Origin: Acetobacteraceae bacterium
GTDB lineage: Bacteria > Pseudomonadota > Alphaproteobacteria > Acetobacterales > Acetobacteraceae
Length of the DNA stretch: 64,000 nt
Assembly: GCA_031291725.1 (NCBI GenBank)
Contig: JARLIM010000018.1
Location: 1-64,000 of the forward strand
Direction of reading: 5' to 3'
Position 1 is the stretch's first letter. Every line of letters starts with the position of its first letter. A program made the position numbers and the translations under genes. The notes below the pieces were generated by a model. The model did no database searches and had not been told where the DNA came from. It saw only the letters and a list, made by a program, of their open reading frames with translations. Shown in pieces: positions 46,951 to 55,277 of this stretch.

Positions 46951-47752
46951 GCTGTGCCTCCATCACCAATGCGCCAAGCAGCCGCGCGACGGCTGCGGGA
47001 TCTTCCTGCGGCAGGGCATGGCCTGCGCCGGGGACCAGGGTGAAGCTGTGTTTGTTCGGGGCGGCGCCATAGGTGGCCTGCGCATTGGCGGGCGGTGTGA
47101 CCGCATCCTCGGCCCCGACGGCGACCAGCACGGGTGCGGCGATCTGCGCCACATCGGCCAGCAGCGTGCCGGCGCCCAATGCGCGGACTGCCTGCCCGTA
47201 GCCCGGCATCCGCACAGCCGCCATCGCCCGACGCACGCCCGCCAGAATGTCCGGCTTGTCGTCTGGCTGAAAGACCAGCTTGGCAGCCCGGGTGGCGGCG
47301 AATGCGGTGGGGCCGAGGCGCACGAGGTCGTCCACCCGCCCCTGCACCGCCGCTGGCAGCGCCTCGCCGGGCGGGATGCCGTAGCCCAAGGCGGGCGAGA
47401 GCAATGCCAACGCCGCCACGCGCTGCGGAAAGCGCTGCGCAAACCGGGCGGCGAACAACGTGCCGAGCGAATGCCCGGCCAGTACCACGCGCGGCATTCC
47501 CAGCGCGTCGAGCAGGGCCGCGAGGCTGCTGGCGTAGTCGTCCGGCGTCGGCGACGGATTGGCCAAGGCCGCCGACGAATCATAGCCCGGTGCGTTCCAG
47601 GCGATGACGTCGATGGCGGGAGGCAGCGCGGACATCATCCGCACCCAACTCTGCGCATCGCTGCCAATGCCGTGCAGCAGGATCAGCGGCAGTGACGTGC
47701 CGGGGCGACGCAGGGCAAACAGGCCCGCGCGATGAAGATGCTGCGGCGTCAT
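46943..47752 (-). CDS. Alpha/beta hydrolase
   Basis: This 269-residue alpha/beta hydrolase has oxyanion strand LILLHGIGSD, nucleophile elbow GHSLG, acid in VGAEDAVTPP and His in GAGHALPQ. In aromatic pathways such enzymes hydrolyse meta-cleavage products (MhpC, BphD) or enol lactones. With an extradiol-like enzyme in the same array, C-C bond hydrolysis of a ring-fission product is a reasonable inference. It starts within the end of the upstream SDR gene (4-base overlap). Confidence 0.85.
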   Translation of the reverse strand: MTPQHLHRAGLFALRRPGTSLPLILLHGIGSDAQSWVRMMSALPPAIDVIAWNAPGYDSSAALANPSPTPDDYASSLAALLDALGMPRVVLAGHSLGTLFAARFAQRFPQRVAALALLSPALGYGIPPGEALPAAVQGRVDDLVRLGPTAFAATRAAKLVFQPDDKPDILAGVRRAMAAVRMPGYGQAVRALGAGTLLADVAQIAAPVLVAVGAEDAVTPPANAQATYGAAPNKHSFTLVPGAGHALPQEDPAAVARLLGALVMEAQHV

Positions 47753-48516
47753 GTGAACACGAACCCCGCCGCCACCGGCAGCGTCTGCCCGGTGAGCGCC
47801 AAGGCTCCTTCGGTGAGAAGAAACACGATGGTCGCCGTGATGTCTTCCGGCATTTGCGGCCCCGGCACGGCGCGGCCGTTTTCATAGAAGGCGTGGCGCT
47901 CGGCGGGCACGTATGCGGTGGCCTCGTTGCGCATGATGCCGGGGGCCACCGCCGTGATCCCAACGCCGCGCGGCCCGAGTTCACGCGACAATGATCGTGT
48001 CATCGCCATCACGGCCCCCTTGCTGGCGACATAGGCGAGCAGGCGCGGCGCCCCCCACAAGGCGGTGTCCGACGCCAGATTGACGATGCGCCCGCCACCG
48101 GATTGCACCAGCAACGGCGCCATCGCGCGCGTCATCAGCCAGGTGCCGCGCACATTGACCTGCTGCACGCGATCCCAGGTTTCCAGTGTGATCTCGTCGA
48201 ACATCGGCCCGCCAATGCCGGTGGCGATGGCGGCGTTGTTGACCAGACCGTGCAGCACGCCCTCATGCGCCGCGATGTTGTCAGCCAAGGCGGTGATGCT
48301 GTCCGGATCGGCGAGATCGACCGGCACGAAGCGCACCGCAGCGCCGGTCGCTGCCAACGCCGCCGTGGTGGCATGGCCTGCTTCGGCGAGGATATCGGCC
48401 AGGATCAACCGCGCCCCCGCCGCCGCACAGGCCTCGGCAATCGCCCGCCCCACGCCACGGGCAGCGCCGGTGACGAGGACGGTTCGCCCGGCCAGGGACT
48501 GCACCGGATTAAGCAT
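47749..48516 (-). CDS. SDR family oxidoreductase
   Basis: This 255-residue classical SDR has all catalytic elements: LVTGAARGVGRAIAE, LVNNAAIA, Ser in NLASDTAL and YVASK. The start at 48516 (MLNPVQSLAGRTVLV) is chosen because the longer frame lies within the MFS gene. It overlaps the MFS stop by 8 bases. Unlike the second SDR in this array it should be an active dehydrogenase, for example on a dihydrodiol or a side-chain alcohol. Confidence 0.9.
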   Translation of the reverse strand: MLNPVQSLAGRTVLVTGAARGVGRAIAEACAAAGARLILADILAEAGHATTAALAATGAAVRFVPVDLADPDSITALADNIAAHEGVLHGLVNNAAIATGIGGPMFDEITLETWDRVQQVNVRGTWLMTRAMAPLLVQSGGGRIVNLASDTALWGAPRLLAYVASKGAVMAMTRSLSRELGPRGVGITAVAPGIMRNEATAYVPAERHAFYENGRAVPGPQMPEDITATIVFLLTEGALALTGQTLPVAAGFVFT

Positions 48517-49765
48517 TCCGCTCACCCCGCAGCAGAATGCCACCACAGACAAAGACCAGCGCCTGCGTGCCGATGAGGGCGGCGAAACCGGCATAGAACC
48601 CCGCCGCCGAACCGCTGGAGGCGGTGACGCTGCCGATCACGCTGCCCATCACCGCGGGCATCAGCCCGGCGGCAAGGCTGCCGATGCCGTTGACCACGCC
48701 AAAGGCGCTGCCCGCATGTTCAGGCCGTGCGCAATATTGCACCGTGCTCGGGAAAGCCGGGCTGGCCAGACCCCAGCAGAAATTCGCACCGATCAGACAA
48801 TAGGTCGCCACATAGGGGTCTGCCACATTGATCGCCCCCATCACACAGGCCGACACACCGACAGCGGACGCCATGAAGATCAGCGGCACCTGACGGCGTT
48901 CCAGCTTGTCGATGATGAAGCCACCGATCAGCACCGCCACCATCGCGGCATATTGCGGCAGCGAGGCAAGCCAGCCCATTTCACGCAGCGAGAAGCCGCG
49001 CGCTTCCTTCAGGTAGCTCGGCAACCAGCTGCTGCTGCCCCAGAGATAGGCGAGGAAGGCGCAGGTCATCACCGTCATCAGCCAGACATGGCGCGTGTGT
49101 GTGGCGCCACGGAAAATCTCCGCCACCCGCCCGAACGCATCGCCCAGCGAGCGCGGCTTGCTGTCATATTTCGGACCGAAATGCGGCATGCGGATAAAGG
49201 CCAGCACCAGCGGCACACCGACGATAATGTTCAGCGCGCCCAGCAGCACGAACGACATTTCCCAGTGATAGCTCGCCATGATCAGCCCCACGAAGGGAAA
49301 GCCGATCGCCAGGCCCAGCCCGGTGCCCATATTGACGAACGAATTCGGCCGCCCGTTCTCATGGTCCTCGAAATGCGACTTGATGTAGGACGAGGCGAGC
49401 GAGAACAACGGCCCCTCGGCAAAGCCGAGCAACAGGCGCGAGACCAGCAGAGTCTCGTAATTGGTGAACAACGGCGACATCGCCGTCACACCGCCCCAGA
49501 CCACCAATCCGCCGATCAACCCTTTGCGCACACCGAACAGCGTCACGCAGAACGGGGTGAACAGGAAAGCCGAGATGCCGTAGCCCAGCATGAACGCGGT
49601 GGCCAAAAAGCCCTGGCTGGCACGATCGCTGGCAGCGATGTGCATATGCTCCAGAAACGATTTATCGGTGATCAGAACCGCGATGTTGATTCGGTCTATA
49701 TAAGAAATCGTCACCAACAGCAGCATTGTAACAGCACCGGCCCAGCGCAGCTCTTTCGTTATCAT
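48509..49765 (-). CDS. MFS transporter, anion:cation symporter type
   Basis: This 418-residue transporter with about 12 hydrophobic segments starts at 49765 behind AAAGGAGGGGGC. The N-terminus TISYIDRINIAVL and the loop YIKSHFEDHENGRPNS are typical of the ACS family (hexuronate, phthalate and hydroxyphenylacetate importers). As first gene of the 14-gene array it probably imports the starting compound. The in-frame ATG at 49828 has no ribosome-binding site. Confidence 0.88.
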   Translation of the reverse strand: MITKELRWAGAVTMLLLVTISYIDRINIAVLITDKSFLEHMHIAASDRASQGFLATAFMLGYGISAFLFTPFCVTLFGVRKGLIGGLVVWGGVTAMSPLFTNYETLLVSRLLLGFAEGPLFSLASSYIKSHFEDHENGRPNSFVNMGTGLGLAIGFPFVGLIMASYHWEMSFVLLGALNIIVGVPLVLAFIRMPHFGPKYDSKPRSLGDAFGRVAEIFRGATHTRHVWLMTVMTCAFLAYLWGSSSWLPSYLKEARGFSLREMGWLASLPQYAAMVAVLIGGFIIDKLERRQVPLIFMASAVGVSACVMGAINVADPYVATYCLIGANFCWGLASPAFPSTVQYCARPEHAGSAFGVVNGIGSLAAGLMPAVMGSVIGSVTASSGSAAGFYAGFAALIGTQALVFVCGGILLRGERNA

Positions 49766-50313
49766 GCCCCCTCCTTTGCGCCGATTCAGCGCGTATTTAT
49801 ACCGACACACTGCGCAGATATACTTCAACCCGCCACCGCACCGTCAGCGGAGGAAGCACGCATCACGCGATCAAGACGCACAAGAAGAACCAGTCAGCCC
49901 CACATGAACGTAGACAGATCAGCGGCAGAATAGTTCATATATGAACGTATCGTTCGTATATTATAAACTCTGCCGCTGTGGCTGCATTGCTGTCAAGTGG
50001 ATTGTGGGCATGTACTCATCGACGCCATACGCACGCCCAAGCGCCCGACAGCGCACCGCTTCGAGATCGAGGCCGCAATGATGCTGAACGATCAGTGTCT
50101 GCCATCATCAAGCGCGTGACGATGGCCACATGGCAGCGCATCGCCGCCCCGTTCACGCCGAAATTCCGCGCCTCAGCGCGCCGATATTTCAGAGTGCTTG
50201 CGGTCCGCTATGGTCTGCCGCCAAGGATTTGCACCTACCGGCCCGCCCAAACCGGGGGCATAGTGCGCAATCCCTCTCGAACTGGGGAACGAAGGGGCTG
50301 GGAGAACAAGAAC
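49766..50313. other. 548-base intergenic control region between the divergent catabolic operons
   Basis: No gene is supported here. The plus-strand frame stays open from 49978, but its 112 extra residues are Arg/Ala/Pro-rich with no domain. The left part (49921-49977) holds an array of palindromes described separately. The right part (50000-50300) has no clear feature beyond the GGAG ribosome-binding site at 50301. The length leaves room for a leader transcript. Confidence 0.6.
49921..49977. promoter_or_regulatory. Nested palindromic operator region
   Basis: Outer 9-bp arms AGCGGCAGA (49921-49929) and TCTGCCGCT (49969-49977) are perfect. Inside lie GTTCATATATGAAC (49933-49946, perfect 14-bp palindrome) and GAACG-TAT-CGTTC (49943-49955), sharing a half-site. 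TATATT at 49957 with TTCATA at 49934 (17-base spacer) could be a rightward promoter. The embedded IclR regulator is the obvious candidate binder. Confidence 0.5.
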
Positions 50314-52116
50314 TTGCAGTCAACCGATATCCGCAATCCTGACTATTTTCACAAAGTCGTCGATTGCCAATATGCCTGCCCGGCGCATACGCCGGTCCCC
50401 GCATACATTCGCGAAATCGCCGCCGGACGCTACGCGGACGCCTATATGATCAATTGGCGATCCAACCTGTTTCCAGGCATTCTCGGCCGCGTCTGCGATC
50501 GCCCGTGCGAGCCAGCCTGTCGTCGTGGCCGTGTGGAAGATGAGCCCGTGGCGATCTGCCGCCTCAAGCGCGTCGCCGCCGACAACAAGGGCGATGTGCT
50601 GGAGCTGATGCCCGACCCCGCCCCGCTGAACGGCAAGAGGATCGCCTGCGTCGGAGCGGGCCCTGCCTCGCTGGCCGTGGCGCGGGACTTGGCGATGGCG
50701 GGTTACACGGTGGTGGTGTTCGACGGCAACGCCGAAGCCGGCGGCTTCGTGCGGCAGCAGATTCCGAAATTCCGCCTGCCCAATGAGGTGATCGACGAGG
50801 AGGTGTCCTACATCACGCGCCTTGGCGTCGAGATTCGAACGAACACCTATATTCAGTCGATGCGCACACTGCTCGATGAAGGCTTCGATGCGGTCTTCGT
50901 CGGCTCCGGCGCGCCGCGCGGGCGTGACCTGGATGCGCCGGGCCGCTGGGAGGCGGCCGCCAACATCCATATCGGCATCGATTGGCTCGCCTCGGTCTCG
51001 TTCGGCCACACCAAGAGTGTCGGTCGCCGCGTGATCGTGCTCGGCGGCGGCAACACCGCGATGGATTGCTGCCGCTCCGCCCGCCGCCTGGGCGGCGAGG
51101 ATGTCAAGGTGATCGTCCGCTCCGGCTATGAGGAAATGAAGGCCTCGCCATGGGAGAAAGAGGACGCGATCAAGGAGGATATCCCGATCCTCAATTTCCG
51201 CGTGCCGAAAAGCGTTGTGCATGAGGATGGCAAGCTTGTCGGCATGAATTTCGAGATCGTGCGCGCCGAATATGACGACAAGGGCCGCCGTTCGTTGATT
51301 CCCACCGGCGAGCCGGACGAGTTCCATGCCGCCGACGACGTGATTGTCGCCATCGGCCAGGAAAACGCCTTCCCGTGGATCGAGCCGGATTGCGGGATCG
51401 CCTTCGACCGCTGGGGCTTGCCGCGCCTGAACCCGGACACGCTGCAATCCACCCTGCCGCAGGTCTTCTTCGGTGGTGACGCGGCATTCGGTCCGAAGAA
51501 TGTCATCTGGGCTGTGGCCCATGGCCATCAGGCGGCGATTTCGATCGATAAGTTCTGCCAGGGCGAAGACGTCACCGAGCGTCCGCCGCAGGGCATGACG
51601 CTGGTCAGCCAGAAGATGGGCATCCACGAATGGTCGTATGACAATGCGGTGTCCATCGATTTGCGGTTCAAGGTGCCGCACGCCGAAAAGGACGTCGTGC
51701 TGCGCGACATCTATGCCGAGGTTGAGCTCGGGTATGATCGCGAGATGGCCTTCAAGGAAGCGCAACGCTGCCTGAACTGCGATGTGGAAACCGTCTTCAC
51801 ACCGAAGCTGTGCATCGAATGCGATGCCTGCGTCGATATCTGCCCGGTGGACTGCCTGACCTTCACGCCGGATGCGCAATCCGAGGCCGAGCTGCGCACG
51901 CATCTCAACGCGCCTTCGCATAATCTGGAGCAGGCGCTCTACGTCGCCTCCGGGCTGAAAACCGGCAATGTCATGGTCAAGGATGAGGATGTCTGCCTGC
52001 ATTGCGGCTTGTGTGCCGAGCGTTGCCCCACCGGTGCGTGGGACATGCAGCGCTTCCTGCTCGACCAGCCACAAGTGGTTGACATCAAGAAGAAGTGCCA
52101 AGGAGTTCCGGCATGA
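50314..52116 (+). CDS. FAD/iron-sulfur NAD(P)H oxidoreductase subunit of a 2-oxoacid oxidoreductase (GltD-like, KorC-type)
   Basis: This 600-residue electron-transfer subunit starts at a TTG (50314), 9 bases after GGAG, giving MQSTDIRNPDYFHKVVDC. An in-frame extension to 49978 has no homology-like content. The N-terminal GltD-type Fe-S region is CQYACPAHTPVPAYI and CDRPCEPACRRG. Two nucleotide folds follow (IACVGAGPASLAVA, VIVLGGGNTAMDC). The C-terminus holds two [4Fe-4S] motifs, CIECDACVDICPVDC and CLHCGLCAERCP. It probably transfers electrons between the alpha-beta core and NADP. It overlaps the alpha gene by 4 bases. Confidence 0.85.
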   Translation: MQSTDIRNPDYFHKVVDCQYACPAHTPVPAYIREIAAGRYADAYMINWRSNLFPGILGRVCDRPCEPACRRGRVEDEPVAICRLKRVAADNKGDVLELMPDPAPLNGKRIACVGAGPASLAVARDLAMAGYTVVVFDGNAEAGGFVRQQIPKFRLPNEVIDEEVSYITRLGVEIRTNTYIQSMRTLLDEGFDAVFVGSGAPRGRDLDAPGRWEAAANIHIGIDWLASVSFGHTKSVGRRVIVLGGGNTAMDCCRSARRLGGEDVKVIVRSGYEEMKASPWEKEDAIKEDIPILNFRVPKSVVHEDGKLVGMNFEIVRAEYDDKGRRSLIPTGEPDEFHAADDVIVAIGQENAFPWIEPDCGIAFDRWGLPRLNPDTLQSTLPQVFFGGDAAFGPKNVIWAVAHGHQAAISIDKFCQGEDVTERPPQGMTLVSQKMGIHEWSYDNAVSIDLRFKVPHAEKDVVLRDIYAEVELGYDREMAFKEAQRCLNCDVETVFTPKLCIECDACVDICPVDCLTFTPDAQSEAELRTHLNAPSHNLEQALYVASGLKTGNVMVKDEDVCLHCGLCAERCPTGAWDMQRFLLDQPQVVDIKKKCQGVPA

Positions 52117-53948
52117 AACCGATTGAGGCAATCAACGACTTTGTTGTCAAAGTCGCCAACGTGAATGGCTCTGGTTCGGCATCGGCCAACCAGATGTTTG
52201 CAAAATCCATCCTGCGCATGGGCGTGCCCGCCACACCACGCAACATCTTCCCCTCCAACATCCAGGGCCTACCAACCTGGTATGAAATCCGGGTCTCTGA
52301 GGCCGGGTATCGTGGGGCGCGAGGCGGCGTGGATCTGATGGTGCAGATGAACCCGCAGACCTGGAATCAGGATGTGGCGTCCATCGTGCCGGGTGGTTAT
52401 CTGTTCTACGACAACACCCGCGCCTTGCCGCCGGGGCGTCTGCGCGACGACATCACCGTGATCGGCGTGCCGCTTACCCAGATCACCAACGCCACCTACA
52501 CGCTCGCCCGCGAGCGCCAATTGTTCAAGAACATCATCTATGTCGGCGTGCTCTCCGCCCTGCTGGATATTGAGCCTGCGGTGGTTGAGCAATTGCTGGC
52601 CGAGCAGTTCAAGGGCAAGGACAAACTGATCGCCGCCAATGTGCAGGCCTTCCAGCTTGGACGGCATTATGCGCTCGACCATTTGCAATGCCCCATCGGT
52701 CTGCGCGTGCGGCGTTCGGACAAGGTGGGCGATGCGATTTTCGTTGAAGGCAACGCCGCTGTCGGTCTGGGCATGGTGTATGGCGGTGCCACGGTCTGCG
52801 CCTGGTATCCGATCACGCCATCGACCTCGGTGGTGGAAGGCTTCACCAAATGGGCAAGCCGCTATCGGGTGGATGCGCAGACCGGTGAGAAGACATTCGC
52901 CACCATTCAGGCGGAGGACGAACTGGCATCCATCGGCATGGTCATCGGTGCCGGCTGGAACGGTGCGCGCGCCTTCACCGCCACCTCAGGCCCCGGCATC
53001 TCGCTGATGCAGGAATTTATCGGTCTGGCCTATTTCGCTGAAATTCCAGCCGTGCTGGTCGATGTGCAACGCGCAGGCCCCTCGACAGGCATGCCGACCA
53101 AAACACAGCAATGCGACGTGCTGCTCTGCGCCTATGCCAGCCATGGCGACACCAAGCATGTGCTGCTCTTGCCGCGCGATGCCAATGAGTGCTTCGAATT
53201 CGGTGCCGCCTCGCTCGATCTCGCGGACCGGCTGCAAACGCCGATCTTCCTGTTGACCGACCTTGATATCGGTATGAACGAACGCCTCGTGGCCCCGTTT
53301 GCCTGGGATGACAGCCGAAAGCTGGATCGCGGCAAGGTGATGACGGCAGAGGAGTTGGAGGCCGGGCGTGATTTCGGCCGATATACCGACGTCGATGGCG
53401 ATGGCATTCCCTATCGCACCTATCCGGGCACCCACCCAACGCGCGGCAGCTTCTTCACCCGTGGCACCTCGCGTGACCGTCGGGCGATCTACACCGAAGA
53501 CGGTGCGGCCTATCAGGACAACATGGAGCGCCTGCTGCGCAAGTTCGAGACGGCAAAATCCTATGTGCCCGCGCCGGTGCAGAAGAACGCCGCCACATCG
53601 ACCAAGCTCGGTGCGATCTATTACGGCTCGACGTCCGACTCGATGGAAGAGGCCGCCGACCTCCTGGCTGCCGAGGGCGTGGAGATCGATTTGCTGCGCG
53701 TGCGTGCCTTCCCCTTCAACAACACGGTGGACGCTTTCATCGAACAGCATGAACAGGTGTTCGTTGTTGAACAAAACCGGGATGCGCAGCTGCGCACATT
53801 GCTGATCAACGAAGGCGATCTCAACCCGCGCCAGCTTGTCCGCATCCTGCATTATGACGGCACGCCGATCACCGCGCGCCAAATTGCCGGTCAAATCCGC
53901 GCATCACTTGGCCTCGACAAGGCCGCCCAGAAGGAGGCCGCAGAATGA
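52113..53948 (+). CDS. korA: 2-oxoacid:acceptor oxidoreductase subunit alpha (with fused gamma domain)
   Basis: This 611-residue subunit has the gamma domain at the N-terminus (GSGSASANQMFAKSILRMG) fused to the alpha pyrimidine-binding domain (GLGMVYGGATVCAWYPITP, QAEDELASIGMVIGAGW, TATSGPGISLMQEF). This is the KorA layout of two-gene 2-oxoglutarate:ferredoxin oxidoreductases. It acts with the beta subunit to decarboxylate a 2-oxoacid and form an acyl-CoA. AAGGAG precedes the ATG. 2-Oxoglutarate is the default guess, and another 2-oxoacid from the catabolic pathway is possible. Confidence 0.87.
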   Translation: MKPIEAINDFVVKVANVNGSGSASANQMFAKSILRMGVPATPRNIFPSNIQGLPTWYEIRVSEAGYRGARGGVDLMVQMNPQTWNQDVASIVPGGYLFYDNTRALPPGRLRDDITVIGVPLTQITNATYTLARERQLFKNIIYVGVLSALLDIEPAVVEQLLAEQFKGKDKLIAANVQAFQLGRHYALDHLQCPIGLRVRRSDKVGDAIFVEGNAAVGLGMVYGGATVCAWYPITPSTSVVEGFTKWASRYRVDAQTGEKTFATIQAEDELASIGMVIGAGWNGARAFTATSGPGISLMQEFIGLAYFAEIPAVLVDVQRAGPSTGMPTKTQQCDVLLCAYASHGDTKHVLLLPRDANECFEFGAASLDLADRLQTPIFLLTDLDIGMNERLVAPFAWDDSRKLDRGKVMTAEELEAGRDFGRYTDVDGDGIPYRTYPGTHPTRGSFFTRGTSRDRRAIYTEDGAAYQDNMERLLRKFETAKSYVPAPVQKNAATSTKLGAIYYGSTSDSMEEAADLLAAEGVEIDLLRVRAFPFNNTVDAFIEQHEQVFVVEQNRDAQLRTLLINEGDLNPRQLVRILHYDGTPITARQIAGQIRASLGLDKAAQKEAAE

Positions 53949-55000
53949 CTTACCTCCCGAAGCCGAAACTGCATCACCCGGAACTGCCGAAGAACGATCT
54001 CGGCTATACCCGCCGCGATTATGAAGGCTCGATCTCGACGCTGTGCGCCGGATGCGGGCATGACTCGATCTCGGCGGCGATCATCCACGCCTGCTACGAA
54101 TTGTCGCTGCCGCCGCACCGCATCGCCAAGCTGTCCGGCATTGGCTGTTCGTCCAAAACGCCGACGTATTTTCTCGGAGCCTCGCACGGATTCAACTCGG
54201 TGCATGGCCGCATGCCGTCGGTTCTCACCGGCGCCGCCGCCGCCAACCGCGACCTGATCTATCTGGGCGTCTCCGGTGACGGCGACAGTGCCTCGATCGG
54301 TCTGGGCCAATTCGCGCACGCCATGCGGCGCGGGGTGAACATGACCTATATCGTCGAGAATAACGGCGTCTATGGCCTCACCAAAGGGCAGTTCTCCGCC
54401 ACCGCCGACCGTGGTGCGAAGAATAAGAAGGGCGCGACCAACCAGGATGCACCCATCGACCTGATCTCGATGGCCATGCTGATGGGGGCCAGCTTCGTCG
54501 GTCGGTCTTTCTCGGGCGACAAACCGCAACTGGTGCCACTGCTCAAAGCCGCCCTGGCCCATAAAGGCCCGGCCTTTATCGACGTTATCAGCCCCTGTGT
54601 GACCTTCAACAACCACGAAGGCTCCACCAAGAGCTATGACTATGTGCGCGAGCACAACGAGGCGGTCAATTTCCTGGATGTGATCATGAGTCGTCAGGAA
54701 ATCACCGTGGATTATGCACCGGGCACGGTCGAAGTGGTCCGCCAGCATGACGGTTCGCTGATCAAGTTGCGCAAAAAGGCCGATGAATACGATGTGCACG
54801 ATAAGATCGCCGCGATGGAATATGTGCAAAAACATCAAGCACATGGCGAGATCGTCACTGGCCTGCTCTACGTGGACACGGACAGCCAGGACATGCACGA
54901 CCATCTCGGCACGTGCAGCACCCCACTCAACGCCCTGGAGGGTGAGACTCTGGTGCCCGGTTCAGCCGCGTTGGCAAAACTGAACGCCTCACTGCGCTAA
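53945..55000 (+). CDS. korB: 2-oxoacid:acceptor oxidoreductase subunit beta
   Basis: This 351-residue ThDP-binding subunit has ThDP motif SGDGDSASIGLGQF ending in ENNGVYGLTKGQ. The four cysteines for a [4Fe-4S] cluster are in TLCAGCGHD, SGIGCSSKT and ISPCVTF. It overlaps korA by 4 bases and completes a three-gene operon (FAD/Fe-S subunit, alpha, beta), comparable to KorABC-type 2-oxoglutarate:NADP+ oxidoreductases known from aromatic-degrading Thauera and Azoarcus. A hairpin overlaps the stop codon. Confidence 0.9.
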   Translation: MTYLPKPKLHHPELPKNDLGYTRRDYEGSISTLCAGCGHDSISAAIIHACYELSLPPHRIAKLSGIGCSSKTPTYFLGASHGFNSVHGRMPSVLTGAAAANRDLIYLGVSGDGDSASIGLGQFAHAMRRGVNMTYIVENNGVYGLTKGQFSATADRGAKNKKGATNQDAPIDLISMAMLMGASFVGRSFSGDKPQLVPLLKAALAHKGPAFIDVISPCVTFNNHEGSTKSYDYVREHNEAVNFLDVIMSRQEITVDYAPGTVEVVRQHDGSLIKLRKKADEYDVHDKIAAMEYVQKHQAHGEIVTGLLYVDTDSQDMHDHLGTCSTPLNALEGETLVPGSAALAKLNASLR

Positions 55001-55065
55001 AAACATACGATTTTAGCGCGCCTTAGCCCAACCTGACTGACCGCGCAGCGGTTCGGTCAGGTTGG
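54994..55065 (+). terminator. Two consecutive hairpins after korB
   Basis: GCGCTAAAA (54994-55002) pairs with TTTTAGCGC (55011-55019), taking in the korB stop codon. A second stem pairs CCAACCTGAC (55028-55037) with GTCAGGTTGG (55056-55065). Together they are a likely transcription end, though neither is followed by a long T-run. Confidence 0.5.
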
Positions 55066-55104
55066 AATTACCCTGGAGCGTTATGATCGAGGGTTAAAAC
55101 TTGA

Positions 55105-55177
55105 CCACCCCACTCCATCGCTGATGTGGCGCGCATCGCGATGGATGGCCGCGCCACCCGCGCCATGACGGGGGGGG
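55105..55177. repeat. Palindromic intergenic repeat, copy D (degenerate)
   Basis: It contains GTGGCGCG (55126-55133) and CGCGCCAC (55150-55157), plus CCACCCCA at the left and GCCATGACGG at the right as in copy C. It is less symmetric than copies A to C, so probably decayed. Confidence 0.55.
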
Positions 55178-55277
55178 TGTTGGTGCGATCCTGACGCCGA
55201 TGGATCGTGGAAAGCCACCACCCTCTGTCATCGTATTTTCATTTGCCGCGCCATTATATTACGGCATACATGGAAAT

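Noticed and set aside
48065..49933. 622-residue plus-strand frame opposite the MFS and SDR genes
   Set aside because: Low-complexity His/Gln/Arg-rich translation with no motif. The minus-strand MFS transporter is clear.
49960..49996. Leftward promoter TTGACA (49996-49991) with TATAAT (49965-49960)
   Set aside because: Both hexamers are perfect on the minus strand but the spacer is 25 bases, outside the working range.
49978..50313. N-terminal extension of the FAD/Fe-S subunit
   Set aside because: The added 112 residues have no domain. A ribosome-binding site directly precedes the TTG at 50314, where the family N-terminus begins.
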